Source of the DNA: Symsagittifera roscoffensis
Lineage: Eukaryota > Xenacoelomorpha > Acoela > Convolutidae
DNA: 64,000 bases
Direction of reading: 5' to 3'
Assembly (NCBI RefSeq): GCF_963678635.1
Contig: NC_087067.1
Location: forward strand, 4,690,647-4,754,646
Part shown: piece after piece, positions 49,585 to 60,254 of the stretch
How the letters are laid out: every line of letters begins with the position of its first letter
How positions within the stretch are numbered: position 1 is the stretch's first letter
Notes under the pieces: generated by a model
What the model was told of the DNA's origin: nothing
What the model saw: only the letters and a program-made list of their open reading frames with translations
Database searches by the model: none
Position numbers and translations under genes: made by a program

Positions 49585-50763
49585 ATGATACTCCTAGCAT
49601 TTCACAATTTACATTCCTTAAACACTAAAAGACATGCAGGATCAGAAAAGAAATACTCAAATTTCATCCAAAATTTTTACTTTCCAAATGCACCGATTTG
49701 GATTGGAGTATTATGCAATGATTGCATAACATGCCATTTGAATAAACCATACCACATCAAAAGCAATTAGCAGAAAAACAAGACCTTAAAGGACAAAGTT
49801 TATGCTTTAACCACAGAATCTCATTCGATACAAAAGGACATCACCCTTTTCAGAAATACAACACTTTTTGAACACTGGATAGCGGAATTCGGATTTAATT
49901 ACCAGAAATTTTTGTGACAGAAAATGGCACTGAGTTTATTAATAATGAAGTAATCACATTATGCCATCTATATAAATCAAACACAAATCACGAATATCTC
50001 ATGCCCCTTGGACTAATGGTTTAGTCGAAGGAATGAACCGTTCACTCCAAGAACACCTCAGATGTATCATGAAGGGAAACGATACAAAAAATACTGAATG
50101 GTCAACAGATGTAAAATTATTCCCCTTGGCTTACAATTCACAAATAACAACAACCTTAGGACTATCACCTAATTAAATGGTTTTTAATCAAAAACCACGA
50201 AAACCAATAATGTTTACAGCAAATTCCTCAAAAAACACACGAGAAAATTGCCAACCCACGAAGAAATCAATGTGTTATAATCTACCATTACATACACACG
50301 ATGAATATCTATTTGATCACCCACAAATTTTGAAATTAGCCTCCGGCACACATACCGAAAAAATTTTAAACAAAAATAAAAAACACAATGAAATTTATCA
50401 AAAAAAATCAAAAAACTGTTACAAAGACAGAATATTCATTCCCAAATGACTTTACGATTCACACCAGTCACAAATTTGAATTTAAAAATCGGAACATTTA
50501 TTTTAATCCTAAATTTTGTAATACAAAAAGGAATATCTAAAAAGTTACAACCAATCCGAAAAGGACCGTTTCAAATTATTGACAAACCCACTGATGTAAC
50601 ATATAAACTTAGTGACTCAAATAAAAGGGAAATTGTTCAACACAGAAACAATCTTATAGCATACTACCCAAAAGAATACGCTCTTCGGAAGCTAAAACAA
50701 TTATACTCCTTTACAGGACTTAAAATTGTCCAGAACAACTCAGACAATAGTCAAAAATATTAA
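49585..50763 (+). pseudogene. pol: pol integrase, copy 2, disrupted
   Basis: The HHCC domain (49585-49770), the VTENGTEF variant (near 49915-49945) and the GPY/F module (50446-50763) repeat those of copy 1. Sharing of the D-to-E change shows it preceded the duplication. A new nonsense change (CAA to TAA at 50174-50176, in the SPNQMVF motif) is private to this copy, so the core frame is broken here where copy 1 is open. Confidence 0.85.
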
Positions 50764-52016
50764 TTTATACAAACTGTTCACCGCGAACTTTAAAAACTAA
50801 AAACACCAAAAAAAACTCAACAAAAATTGCAAGAAATAAGAAATAAACAAATACCTCAAAAAAAATTAGAAGAAAAAGTTTTACCACAGAAAATAAAAGA
50901 AACTTCTCAACAACGACACTCATCACGATTTCGAAATCAACCACAAAAAGATAAAAAAACATTCATTCCACAATCTAAAATTTTGAAGAAAGTTGAATTC
51001 CAAAAACCTCCTTCTAATTAATTATCATTTTTAAACTTTCAGAATTATCGCAAATTCTTCTTTTCTTGTCTATAAATTCATGCTGACACCCTTGAACATA
51101 TATTTCAAGTTGAATCTATCTAAACATCACCTCATTCTGACACCACTCCTTTATCCGACACTTTGCAAACTTCAAACATATATGTAACTTTTACTAAAAG
51201 ACCTCCAGGTCAAAAATAAGCATTAAGCTCTTATTCGACAACCGGAATAAACAAAATCTAAATATTACAACCCTCCCATATCAACTGGTACAAAAATCAA
51301 AAATATTGCCCCAACTTACACTCCAAATTTCCCTTAAGGAAAAATATTAAATTAGCCTAAAGAAAAAATAGGACATGAACATTTCGCCTAAAGTAAGAAT
51401 AACTCCTCGATACACCCGATCATCAAACAGAAAAAAAAATCAGGAAGCTCACTCCTAGACCTTCAGCTTCTCTTCATCAAAAACTGCCCATATTCAACCC
51501 ACTTGTCAAAAATCAATAAACAATCCGACCACACTCAAATTTTGCCACAACAAGAAAAAAAAATTCGGCAAGAACGAATCATTTCTCAAATGTTTCTTTC
51601 CGAATCAATCAGACTTCTAAAAATACAACTTCAAAATTTCTTTCAATCACATCAATTTTTTTTCAAATCATCATATTTTTCATTAAAGATACCTTCAAAC
51701 AATTTCTCTTTCTCTTCGTAATTTTTTGCAGTTTTTTCATAATTTTCTATTCACTTCACAAAACTTACCTCAAATTTGCAAAAATCTCTGACCACCTCCT
51801 CAAGTACGATATTTCAACAACTACCTAAGTGTTAAAATAACTATTCAATAAAATAGACACTTTTCTTCTTTTAGTGATTTTTTTCACATTTCTAATTTCC
51901 CTAATTCTGACAATATGCAAATGTATAAAAAAAAAGCAATACTAACTTTTGCACTTTTACTTCTTAGAAGAATAATATAATATACATAAATTTTCTTCAT
52001 AGGTAAAAATTTACAG
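50764..52016 (+). other. Post-pol spacer, copy 2, with env splice-acceptor candidate
   Basis: Counterpart of 46915-48192. The small frames are retained (50827-51021 Lys/Gln-rich; 51503-51721, 72 codons). It ends with TTTTCTTCATAG (51999-52002) and TTACAG (52016), two acceptor-like sites just before an open frame without ATG. That is the arrangement expected for a spliced env message. Confidence 0.5.
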
Positions 52017-52342
52017 AATCTCTCAAAATTGCTAATCAACAACCCACACAACAGTCCTCACCGACTACAACATCCCAGGAATCTCCAACAACACCAACAT
52101 CTAGTCAGACAAACCGCTCTCAATCATCAACACGTATTTCATTTCAAGAAAACCCATACACATTTGAAGAAAGAATTTCACTATTATCAGAACCTTTAGA
52201 ACCTGTAGTTCGCCACGCGACCCAAAGTGAACCACAATACGAATTAACATATAATATATACTCTTCCCTTCAGCAAGACCTTATTAAAACAAGACACCCA
52301 AGTCAAAACCAAAATAAAAATACATCCACAATAAATAGATAA
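52017..52342 (+). pseudogene. env: env 5' exon candidate, Ser/Thr/Gln-rich, no ATG
   Basis: A frame opens directly at the acceptor-like TTACAG and stays open for about 108 codons to TAA at 52340 without an internal start. It includes QQSSPTTTSQESPTTPTSSQ and NPYTFEERISLLSEPLEP. The lack of ATG and the position after the splice acceptor point to a start codon supplied by an upstream exon. It is rich in hydroxylated residues, like a disordered or heavily glycosylated segment. Assignment to env is positional. Confidence 0.4.
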
Positions 52343-53189
52343 ATTAAACATCCAAGAAAAAATAGAAATTTTACGATTCCCAGAATTCATTTCAATATAC
52401 CCTCATCACCAACCCCAAATCCTTTAGATCTTCCCAGCAGCACAATTCAAAGTACGCCCCCTCCCCCCACCATTACATTCCAGCTTACAATAAAATACTC
52501 CGAACGTACTATCGGACTACTTAGGATCAACCCCCACATCTAAAAAAATTCGTGAAAATCCCTTTAACCCCTCCAACTTCAACACAACAGCTCCCACATT
52601 GGATGACACAAGCTTTCACTCAAGGTGAACCAAACTTGGTAAATGAACCAATAGACATCTCATCAGAAACATCTCTGTCACTACCAGAAACCCTCTAACT
52701 TCCTTCAACCCCTTCAATAAGTCAGATATCAACAACATCATTCCCTCCAAAATTTCCTACAAATTTAGACGATAGATATAAGGAACAATTAATCAATATT
52801 ATACCCCTACGATTAGATTGGAATACATTCGTAGCACCCCCTCCACTATTCGTCAACACCTAGACAGTAACAGAATACATAACTGGGCACTCAACAGATT
52901 ACAATATAGACACGACATTCAAAAAGACATACAAGAACGCAACATACAATCCCTTACACTAGACAATTTAACACTTAAATTTGAAATAACAGTAAAATAA
53001 ACAACTTAGTACATCACCCTCTCCCTTTTAGTACATCACTCTCTCCCCAGCTCCAATAAATATAACATCTCAATCATTACCTCCCCCATTTATCACAACA
53101 GAAATTTTCTATAAATACGATAGATGTACAAAAGAGACACTTGGATACATCACACTCTATAAACCCTATTCAGGACTATACTACGCATG
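52343..53189 (+). pseudogene. env-proximal Pro/Ser-rich region, broken
   Basis: Short frames in several phases, with compositions rich in Pro, Ser and Thr (for example around 52380-52520 and 52600-52760). The 60-codon frame 52818-53000 (RLQYRHDIQKDIQERNIQSL) looks helical. No domain recognised. It probably belongs to the same long precursor as the flanking env-like pieces. Confidence 0.4.
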
Positions 53190-55367
53190 TATTTAAAAAA
53201 AAAAATTTCTCTTTCAGGCCCTATTCGCTTCTACTTTTCCAGAAACAACAAATCATAAAAACCCTTCCCCTCGAACAAGACCCCAAGAATTATTAGTCAC
53301 ACACTATGACTGTGAAGAAAATGAACAAAAAACACTACATAAATACGCCATAAATCAAGTAACTCAATGCGAATCTGAACCACAGGAAGTAGAATCAACC
53401 CTTTATTCAAAAGCCCGAGCTACAACAGTAACAGTATACAAATTTACAGCAACATTCTCAGAGAAAAAAGTACATTTTTCCCAAGTCTCAATTGGAAACA
53501 AAAATTGACATGATCACAAATCTTTCTATCAAAGTAATTTAGAGAGACTTTTACATCTTAACCCCGAAAATTGTAAAAACGAACTTAATCAATTAAAATT
53601 AACCACAATTAAAGGCACAAACCGAAAATTGGTAATTTTTCAAGTTTTTCCAGACTCTGCACATCAAGCGGAACTTGAAAGATACCAAGGTCATATAAAA
53701 TTAGTTGACAAATACCCATTCCACGGCGCACATGGACGATTAACTTATGTTCTCCATGATGAAAAGTGGATACCACACATTGGAATAAACAACCCTTCTA
53801 ATTGCAAAGCTGACACAAAAAACAAAGGATATCAAGAAATTATGTTTTTTGATTGGAAAATCCAATTAGAAAGAGTGAAATTAACAAGAGATTTAAAATA
53901 CGACACTATAATTTATCAAGGAATACGATATAAGATTACCTTGTAAAATGACCAAGAATATTGCGATCCAAAAACAAGAACACAAGCAACAATTGTTAGG
54001 TTCCCCGAAGACACATGTACCACATTTCAGTTTGCAAGAATACACGCAAGAATGATCAAATTTCATCAAAAATATTTTACTGAACCCATCCCTTATGATG
54101 AAGTAAATCCTGAAAAAGTCAGACAAAACAATCAACGGTTCAAAAATATCAATAATATAGAAAAAAATTTAACACGTTTTCAAATCTACGCAGAAACTGA
54201 AATCGCTTGCAAATATAACACTCCACTTTATAAAACACAATACTCAGAAGTCCTTGTCGAATACGATAAAGGTTTCGACATGAAACAGGAAAACCAATAA
54301 TTACACCAAATTCAACACATCTCACTTCAAATAGCGACAACAATTCATACATCCCAGTAACATTTCTAAAAAACACAGGAAGAACTGGTGAAAAACTTAG
54401 ACCACAAGACAAAAGCAGTACACGCTCACCAGAACTATCACTTATAAACTATACCTATTTTGGTACATTTCATTATGACAACCACTTAGATATGAATTTA
54501 GATTACACTATAAGTAGAATTTTTCAAGAAAAGTCACTATCAGAACTAAAAACGCTTCATCATTTATTTGAACACAAATTCTACATTCACTTGCACTTGC
54601 AGTTTTAAAAGTACTTTATGCAGGAAATTTTTTGTCAGAAAAAAGATCAAAATTTATTGACAAAGAAGGAAATACATTATGGTAATACACATATACGAAA
54701 AACGTATCACCGTTATATGTGTTTGAAGACAAAACATGTTGCAAAAGAATCCCCATATTCTACAAAAAATAAAGTACATTTTGTTGACACGCTTTCTAAA
54801 AGAACATATTTTTGGGGATAGAGTCGCCCATGTGGATGTGAAAATAGCCACAATGTTGTACAGTTAAATCCCGGTGAAGATAAATGTTATGTTCTCACAG
54901 CATACCCTACACTTATGCCATAATTAAAGAAAATTTCACCAGAAAGTGTTAAAGCTATTGTTAAAAACCCGAATATAGATCTACAATCAGTAGGTATATA
55001 CTCCAGATCAGATATACAAAATCACACCCGCACACAACAAATTCAAGATCTCCTCACAAAGATGGACACAACACAAAGACAATCTATCGACCAAAATTTA
55101 GGAAAACTTGCAGAAACCGCAGGTTTTTCAGACATATACACACAAGACTACAGCGGATATTTTAAAGATATAAAAAATTACATTTATTTAAATGGCGAAA
55201 AATACAGACCACAAGATATATTTCCGACAATTATTTTTAGTTTTGTAAATTTAAAAAATGAACTATTCGCCTTTCTAGAATGGCCCTTATACATATTAGT
55301 AAGAATGACAATAATATATGCAATGTTTTTTTTTGGATTTCTCTTTTCATTTTTGAAAGGAATTTAG
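53190..55367 (+). pseudogene. env: env-like glycoprotein region with C-terminal membrane span, broken
   Basis: A run of fragments in one phase (53210-54300, interrupted by stops near 53508 and 53944) and then another phase (54618-55367) reads as a single decayed protein of several hundred residues. The first part has cysteines and strand-like segments (TVTVYKFTATFSEKKVHFSQ; VRFPEDTCTTFQFARIHARM). The last piece (55062-55367, 101 codons) ends in a hydrophobic helix ILVRMTIIYAMFFFGFLFSF plus a short basic tail, as a membrane anchor would. Position between integrase and 3' LTR matches env of errantivirus-like gypsy elements. I cannot assign a fusion-protein class, and no fusion peptide was identified. 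Confidence 0.55.
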
Positions 55368-56139
55368 AATACATGCGCAATACTCACACAAGTAAACAAA
55401 CCAGCAAGTGTAGCAGGCATACTTTTCGCAGGACTTTTCGAAATATTTTCAACCTCAATTAACAAAATACTTTTGGACGCTCAAATAAGTAAATACAAAA
55501 AAAACTATCAACCACACCCAATACATATGATAATTCACAAGACACTAGAAACACGACGCCTACTGCACCACAATTACATACATTGCAAACTAACCATCCG
55601 TTATCTTTAGTACCACAAAATTACAGAAACATATCCCTAACAGAGCACATCTCTACAACTCATAGATACCCACAAAGTCCAGTTACCCACATTTTAGCAC
55701 AACAACCAAATGTAGACGAGACGTATGAACAGATTATAGAACAGCCACATACCACTAATTTCCGTTCTCAGAACAACCATCTTTTTAGCCCACGTTGAGC
55801 CGCCAGATTGTATCCCTCAACCGCTCCCTTTCATCCCCATCCAACCTCCAACGTCACTCCCAGATCTCACCAATTTTCGATTTTCCTCCCTACCCTGAAC
55901 CATCATATACTATTATTTCACCAAGCATTGATTAAGACAACACTTCAACGAACACAGTTTTTCACACCATTTCACAATTTAACAACTCTGATTTTGAAAC
56001 CCCCGATGAATTTGCAGACTCCGAACCGAGCCCATCCACTTTTTCTCAACCCCCTTTTCAACCTCTCCATACTCAAATCCCCGATGAACCTTCCTCAGCC
56101 CCTTCCTCCTACACTGATGCAACCCCAATCTACTCCCCA
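55368..56139 (+). pseudogene. Pro/Thr/Ser-rich fragments after the membrane span
   Basis: Frames 55583-55798 and 55808-56143 are rich in Pro, Thr, Ser and His (for example QSPVTHILAQQPNVDETYEQ). The frame 55808-56143 overlaps the start of the 397-codon frame by four bases and shifts phase, so these may be remnants of the N-terminal part of that protein. Confidence 0.4.
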
Positions 56140-57333
56140 ATGACCAGCGATCCACCTGACCATTCTAGCCCCCCCCCCCCCCCCCGAGTAATTAAACGGA
56201 AACTCCCCAATACTCCATTCCCTTCTAACCCTCGACCAGCTCAAACTTTTATGGATCATCCACTTCATACTAACACAAAAGAATTTCTCCAAGTATGCTT
56301 ACCATTTTTTCCACAATATAGTTACTGTCACTCAAATCCTAATAATGAACAACCAAATTACGTTAATGAAATCGCATTATTTCCCAAACTTTTATGGACC
56401 TCGTACTACCATTTCAGTAACCCACTATCACTCCTACTATATATTAATCCAGATGACAATGAATTATGTCAAACTGGGCTAAATCACCTAACTACAGCAC
56501 TTCACGAAAAACAGTTCACAACCATCGGATTAAACCAAACACTAACTAGATTCACTGCACAAAAAGCTAAGAGATTTTCCATTAACCATTATGATCATGC
56601 CATTGCAGGACCCTATGAAGATATCTTTTCACTTGACGATACTAACGCTAACACCCAACTAACTGAGAATTTTTTCATCAAATCTTCATATGTATTTACT
56701 ATCAACTGCATGAAAAATAAATATGATCACATTTTATCCGCAGCACTTCGCGACACAAAAACCTACCACTCTTATTTCAGTAAATTTAACAATTTTTCAT
56801 TAACTTTCAATTTACTAACACCAAAAGAACGTGACCTACACTGTTCTCATCAAATAAAGTTACGCACAAAACAAACTCACACATACACTTATTTTAAATT
56901 CATACAACACAATTACACAACTACACCATCACTAAACCCACACCATCGATTTCAATTTAATAACTCCAAATATACTTCAAGATTCTTCTTAAACTTCACA
57001 TATTGTATCAAAGACACTAACATGCAAGGAATCGTTAGAAACTACGACCCTATCGGACAAATGTATATATTCTGCCCACTAACAAGAACTTTTAATGTTG
57101 ATGAATCCCGTCCACTAATTGTCCCTCACGAATATATACAGCCCGTTGAAGTCTCAATCCCAGAATACATTCATAACATTAAAATTAATCATAAGCTTTT
57201 TAATCTAGTTCAAAATACACCGCATGAATTCTCAGCAAGTAATAAGAGCACGAGATCATCAAAGCACTTGAATTACTTTGGCCACTACTGCAAACTAATT
57301 ATATCACTAACTTCTAAACTGCTAAACTTCTAA
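56140..57333 (+). CDS. Intact 397-codon reading frame of unknown function inside the retroelement
   Basis: By far the longest uninterrupted frame in the element. It starts at an ATG (MTSDPPDHSSPPPPPR), runs through a C17 tract encoding prolines (residues 10-15), a basic patch (RVIKRK), then a mixed globular sequence with eight or so cysteines (for example FPQYSYCHSNP, NELCQTGLNHL, RDLHCSHQIKL, FTYCIKDTNMQ) and a Leu-rich end (YCKLIISLTSKLLNF). No membrane span and no obvious signal peptide. It lacks RT, IN, protease, zinc-knuckle or coiled-coil signatures, and I do not recognise a family. A long A/T-rich tail follows to the 3' LTR. It may be an accessory protein of the element, the distal part of a long env-side polyprotein, or a captured host sequence. 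The C17 tract is a likely slippage point upstream of the globular part. Confidence 0.6.
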   Translation: MTSDPPDHSSPPPPPRVIKRKLPNTPFPSNPRPAQTFMDHPLHTNTKEFLQVCLPFFPQYSYCHSNPNNEQPNYVNEIALFPKLLWTSYYHFSNPLSLLLYINPDDNELCQTGLNHLTTALHEKQFTTIGLNQTLTRFTAQKAKRFSINHYDHAIAGPYEDIFSLDDTNANTQLTENFFIKSSYVFTINCMKNKYDHILSAALRDTKTYHSYFSKFNNFSLTFNLLTPKERDLHCSHQIKLRTKQTHTYTYFKFIQHNYTTTPSLNPHHRFQFNNSKYTSRFFLNFTYCIKDTNMQGIVRNYDPIGQMYIFCPLTRTFNVDESRPLIVPHEYIQPVEVSIPEYIHNIKINHKLFNLVQNTPHEFSASNKSTRSSKHLNYFGHYCKLIISLTSKLLNF

Positions 57334-58991
57334 CAACATCAAATCTCATTCAAGATAATTTCCCAAATCTGTTTTTTGCTGATGATTAAGTACGTATAAA
57401 TATATATCTTACACTAAAAATTCAAAACACAACTAACCATTTTTTATAAAGGTTTCACTTTCTTTTTAGATCTCATCACAACATCATCTAAAACAAAAAA
57501 AAACAAATAAACAATTGAAAACTTCCTCATTAAAAATCCTAAACTCGTATTAACAAATCGGGGTATAATTAAAGAGCAGTAAATTTCTCCCAAATGACAG
57601 TAAATTAATAAATAATCCCCAAAGCAACAATTATTTTTTTTTACCGAGCAGTAAATTAATAAATTAAAATTCCAAAAAAGCAGTTAAATTAATATTTCAA
57701 CGCAGTAAACTCATAAAAAATTGAAGATAAATTCAGATAAGTACTAACCTTTCTACACGACGCTTCTTTTATAAGATTTGAATCATTCACTCGCCCATAA
57801 GTTCTTTCCACAATCGCACAACTCGACCACAAAAAATTGTTTAAATAATGAATTTTAAGTTGTATCTTTCACTGATTACAACTGTAACCAGTTTTCACAC
57901 TATTCAAATTTTCCATTAATCACGTTGGAAAGAATTATATAGTAAGCTACAATAACCAACGCAGCTTAATAACGTCACAAAACCACAACCTATTAGCTTG
58001 ACTAAGAAAGAAAAGCTCACGGTACCAAAACCAGATTAAAAGCAGATTAAAGCTAGATATATTGTACTTTTGAAGACCACTTTCAAGTCTTACCACAATC
58101 AAATAAAACACAAAAAAGTCCAAAGACAAAACCAAACCAAAAGATTCGATTTTTGGAAAAGGACAACCAGAAAAAAAAGAGAAAAAAACAGGTAATAAAA
58201 ACGAAACAAAAGGTTGAACACAAAAAGAGACTCTACACAAAGAGACCTCAAATTTATACCCCACTCCTGACCTCACCAACCAAAAGGACGTCCTGAGCAT
58301 GCTATATAGTCGGCCTAACCCACCGAGCTACATCACGCTTTGTGACCCACACTCTATTTTTGCCTCTAGGGTGAGCGACTCTTTAAAAATAACCAAAATA
58401 ACAGAAAAACGCTTTTGCGATAACTATTAATAACAAATCAGAACTAAAACAAAAATTAACAAAGAAGTTGCAAATGCAGTATGTATAGATTTCGTTAAGC
58501 CAAAAGACCAGCAGCAAAGGAGACGACAATCCAATCACATTCCAACTTAAGAATGGCAAATCTATTTGAATTGCTGCCTAAAGTCACGACCTCAAAGAAT
58601 TTAAAGTATGAACCCAACATCGCAGCAAAGGAAAACCATTGAAACAGACCAATGGCCATCTCGATGTTGACTACACGTACAGATCCTAGTCACTTGGCAC
58701 TTCACACCGAAAACTCAACTTTCACACTGCACGTGGTCTCGCTCCAAACTTAACGAAATCGATACATCATTGCATCGATCAGAAGTCTTGAAGCAATCAC
58801 CCAAGACTGCCATGATCAACGAGACCCATCTACAGATACGAACATGATAATCTTCACCCGTCAAGCACCAACAGCCACACTTCTTCTTCCTCCAAGAAGC
58901 CAATGCTCGCAACTTCCAAAAAAACCTACATCACCCGTCCTTCACTACATCAAAACAACAAAAAATAAAAACTCTCTAAACCCCGGATGGG
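57334..58991 (+). other. Retroelement 3' untranslated region
   Basis: About 1.65 kb without a convincing frame. CAGTAAATTAATAAA-type motifs recur several times near 57578-57715. The last bases before the LTR, CCCCGGATGGG, are purine-rich enough to serve as a weak polypurine tract, though a classical tract is absent. Confidence 0.5.
58262..58345 (-). other. tRNA-like A-box, possible SINE remnant
   Basis: On the minus strand TAGCTCGGTGGGTTAG (about 58330-58315) matches the pol III A-box and D-arm (TRGCNNAGTGG). About 50 bases further TGAGGTCAGGAGTGGGG could be a decayed B-box. No complete cloverleaf was found. Confidence 0.3.
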
Positions 58992-59394
58992 TGGAACCAG
59001 TTCTAAACTAGTATTTTAGTATTTATAGACCAATTATATTTATGATGGAATATCACTATAAAATATTTATATCTAACCAATCATATTCCATCTCTAACCT
59101 TTACACTTATTTGTAAGTGCTGAAACTACTTGTAGTTTCAGCACCAGAACAATTTCAATAAAACTTATAATACAGTTGTTGTCCTTCTGGATAAACTCCA
59201 AGAAATAACTCGCATAAACCAGTATACACCAGATCTATTGAGACTAGGAGATATAAGAGTAAGACCAAGATCGGTATTATATTAGGCTAAGAGGTTGCAC
59301 GAATCTATCCGGCCGCAAATAAGATAGCGTGACGAGCAGGCCGTGTACTTTATCTGAAATTAATCTATAAGTAATGTAATCCATACATAATTCA
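58992..59394 (+). repeat. 3' LTR of the large retroelement
   Basis: It matches the 5' LTR from TGGAACCAGTTCTAAACTAG to CATACATAATTCA, starting TG and ending CA. It contains the stem-loop GTGCTGAAACTAC/GTAGTTTCAGCAC perfectly at 59117-59144 and AATAAA at 59157-59162. Relative to the 5' LTR it has several small insertions (for example TTGTCCTTCTGGATAAACTC near 59177) and many substitutions, so the two LTRs have diverged substantially since insertion, or the element was not reverse transcribed as one unit. It has a single U3 unit. Confidence 0.85.
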
Positions 59395-60037
59395 AAACTC
59401 TAGAGAAAATTTTTCTATCTCTTCCTAAAAAACCTAAGACAAACCAAATTCTGACAATCTGTTATTTGTGATAACATTGGGATAAATGTCATACTCGAGC
59501 AGCTTCGAATTCAGTGATAGCTTCATACCCTGAATTGTACTCACCGACGCCTTCGCGATAGTTTTTCATGCTGAATCACCATTAACCTCGAGTGTAGAAG
59601 TCGACTCTGTTTCGACAGAACAAGTTAGTCACAATATCCGGTTTCTAAAATCTTAGCACTTGTTGGAGTGGATATAAGTAACAAGATCAAATGGACAAAA
59701 TTAGCCTAGCTGTCACTGATGGAAACTACATTCTTCTATTTTGAACTCGATTGAGTGTCCAAATCACTTTTAGGATCAATCAAAATAAATTATTTAAAAT
59801 ATTGTAGTTAGGCAGAGTTAACTCACTTTTGAACCGCCAGCTTTGACAGAGATAATGCACTGCACTTAAGCCTTCAAAAAATTTTGACCGTGTGGCCAGA
59901 TAAATAAAATTCAGCGACAAATTTTTTTTCAGGCTCTACAAAGTTTGTCCTTTATGGTAAAGTTTCCATTTTTGTTTTATTGTAGAAAAAAAACTACAAA
60001 TGAAAATTTAATTCAAGCAAAAATGCGGTGAACCTGA
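59395..60037. other. Intergenic, between retroelement and LASP-like gene
   Basis: Mostly non-coding. On the minus strand 59565-59434 is open for 44 codons in a somewhat GC-richer patch and might be a decayed coding fragment. Nothing recognisable. Confidence 0.35.
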
Positions 60038-60043
60038 TTTATT
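60038..60043 (-). terminator. Polyadenylation signal AATAAA
   Basis: AATAAA on the minus strand, about 210 bases after the stop codon of the LASP-like exon, a normal 3' UTR length for a compact animal gene. Confidence 0.6.
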
Positions 60044-60254
60044 GAATTGGAAAATTACAATATATTAATGCGCGTAATAAGTTATCATCTGGGTAAATTT
60101 GATCAAACAGTGTCTTGATATGCTTCAAGCTTTAACAGCACAAAACCTAACGAGAAAACTTATTTCATCCTTCAAAGACGGAAAACGCTCAAAAATATCT
60201 GATGAAGCCATTGTTTTAGTTCGTGAGATGTGATTGGTCGAAAACATCATGACG

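Larger units (their letters stand above)
48193..52045 (+). repeat. 3.9-kb tandem duplication of 3' pol plus spacer (copy 2; copy 1 at about 44240-48192)
   Basis: From GGATAAATCTCATTTTTTTC at 48193 the sequence repeats that from 44240, through RNase H, integrase and the spacer, until both copies reach ACAGAATCTCTCAAAATTGC. There copy 1 joins the start of copy 2 (CAACAACCCC|GGATAAATC), whereas copy 2 continues into env (CAACAACCC|ACACAAC). The junction lies in a short C run shared by both parents (CCCC in RT, CCC at the env start), which suggests exchange at microhomology. Sequence differences between the copies are sparse, so the event is younger than most of the element's decay. Confidence 0.93.
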
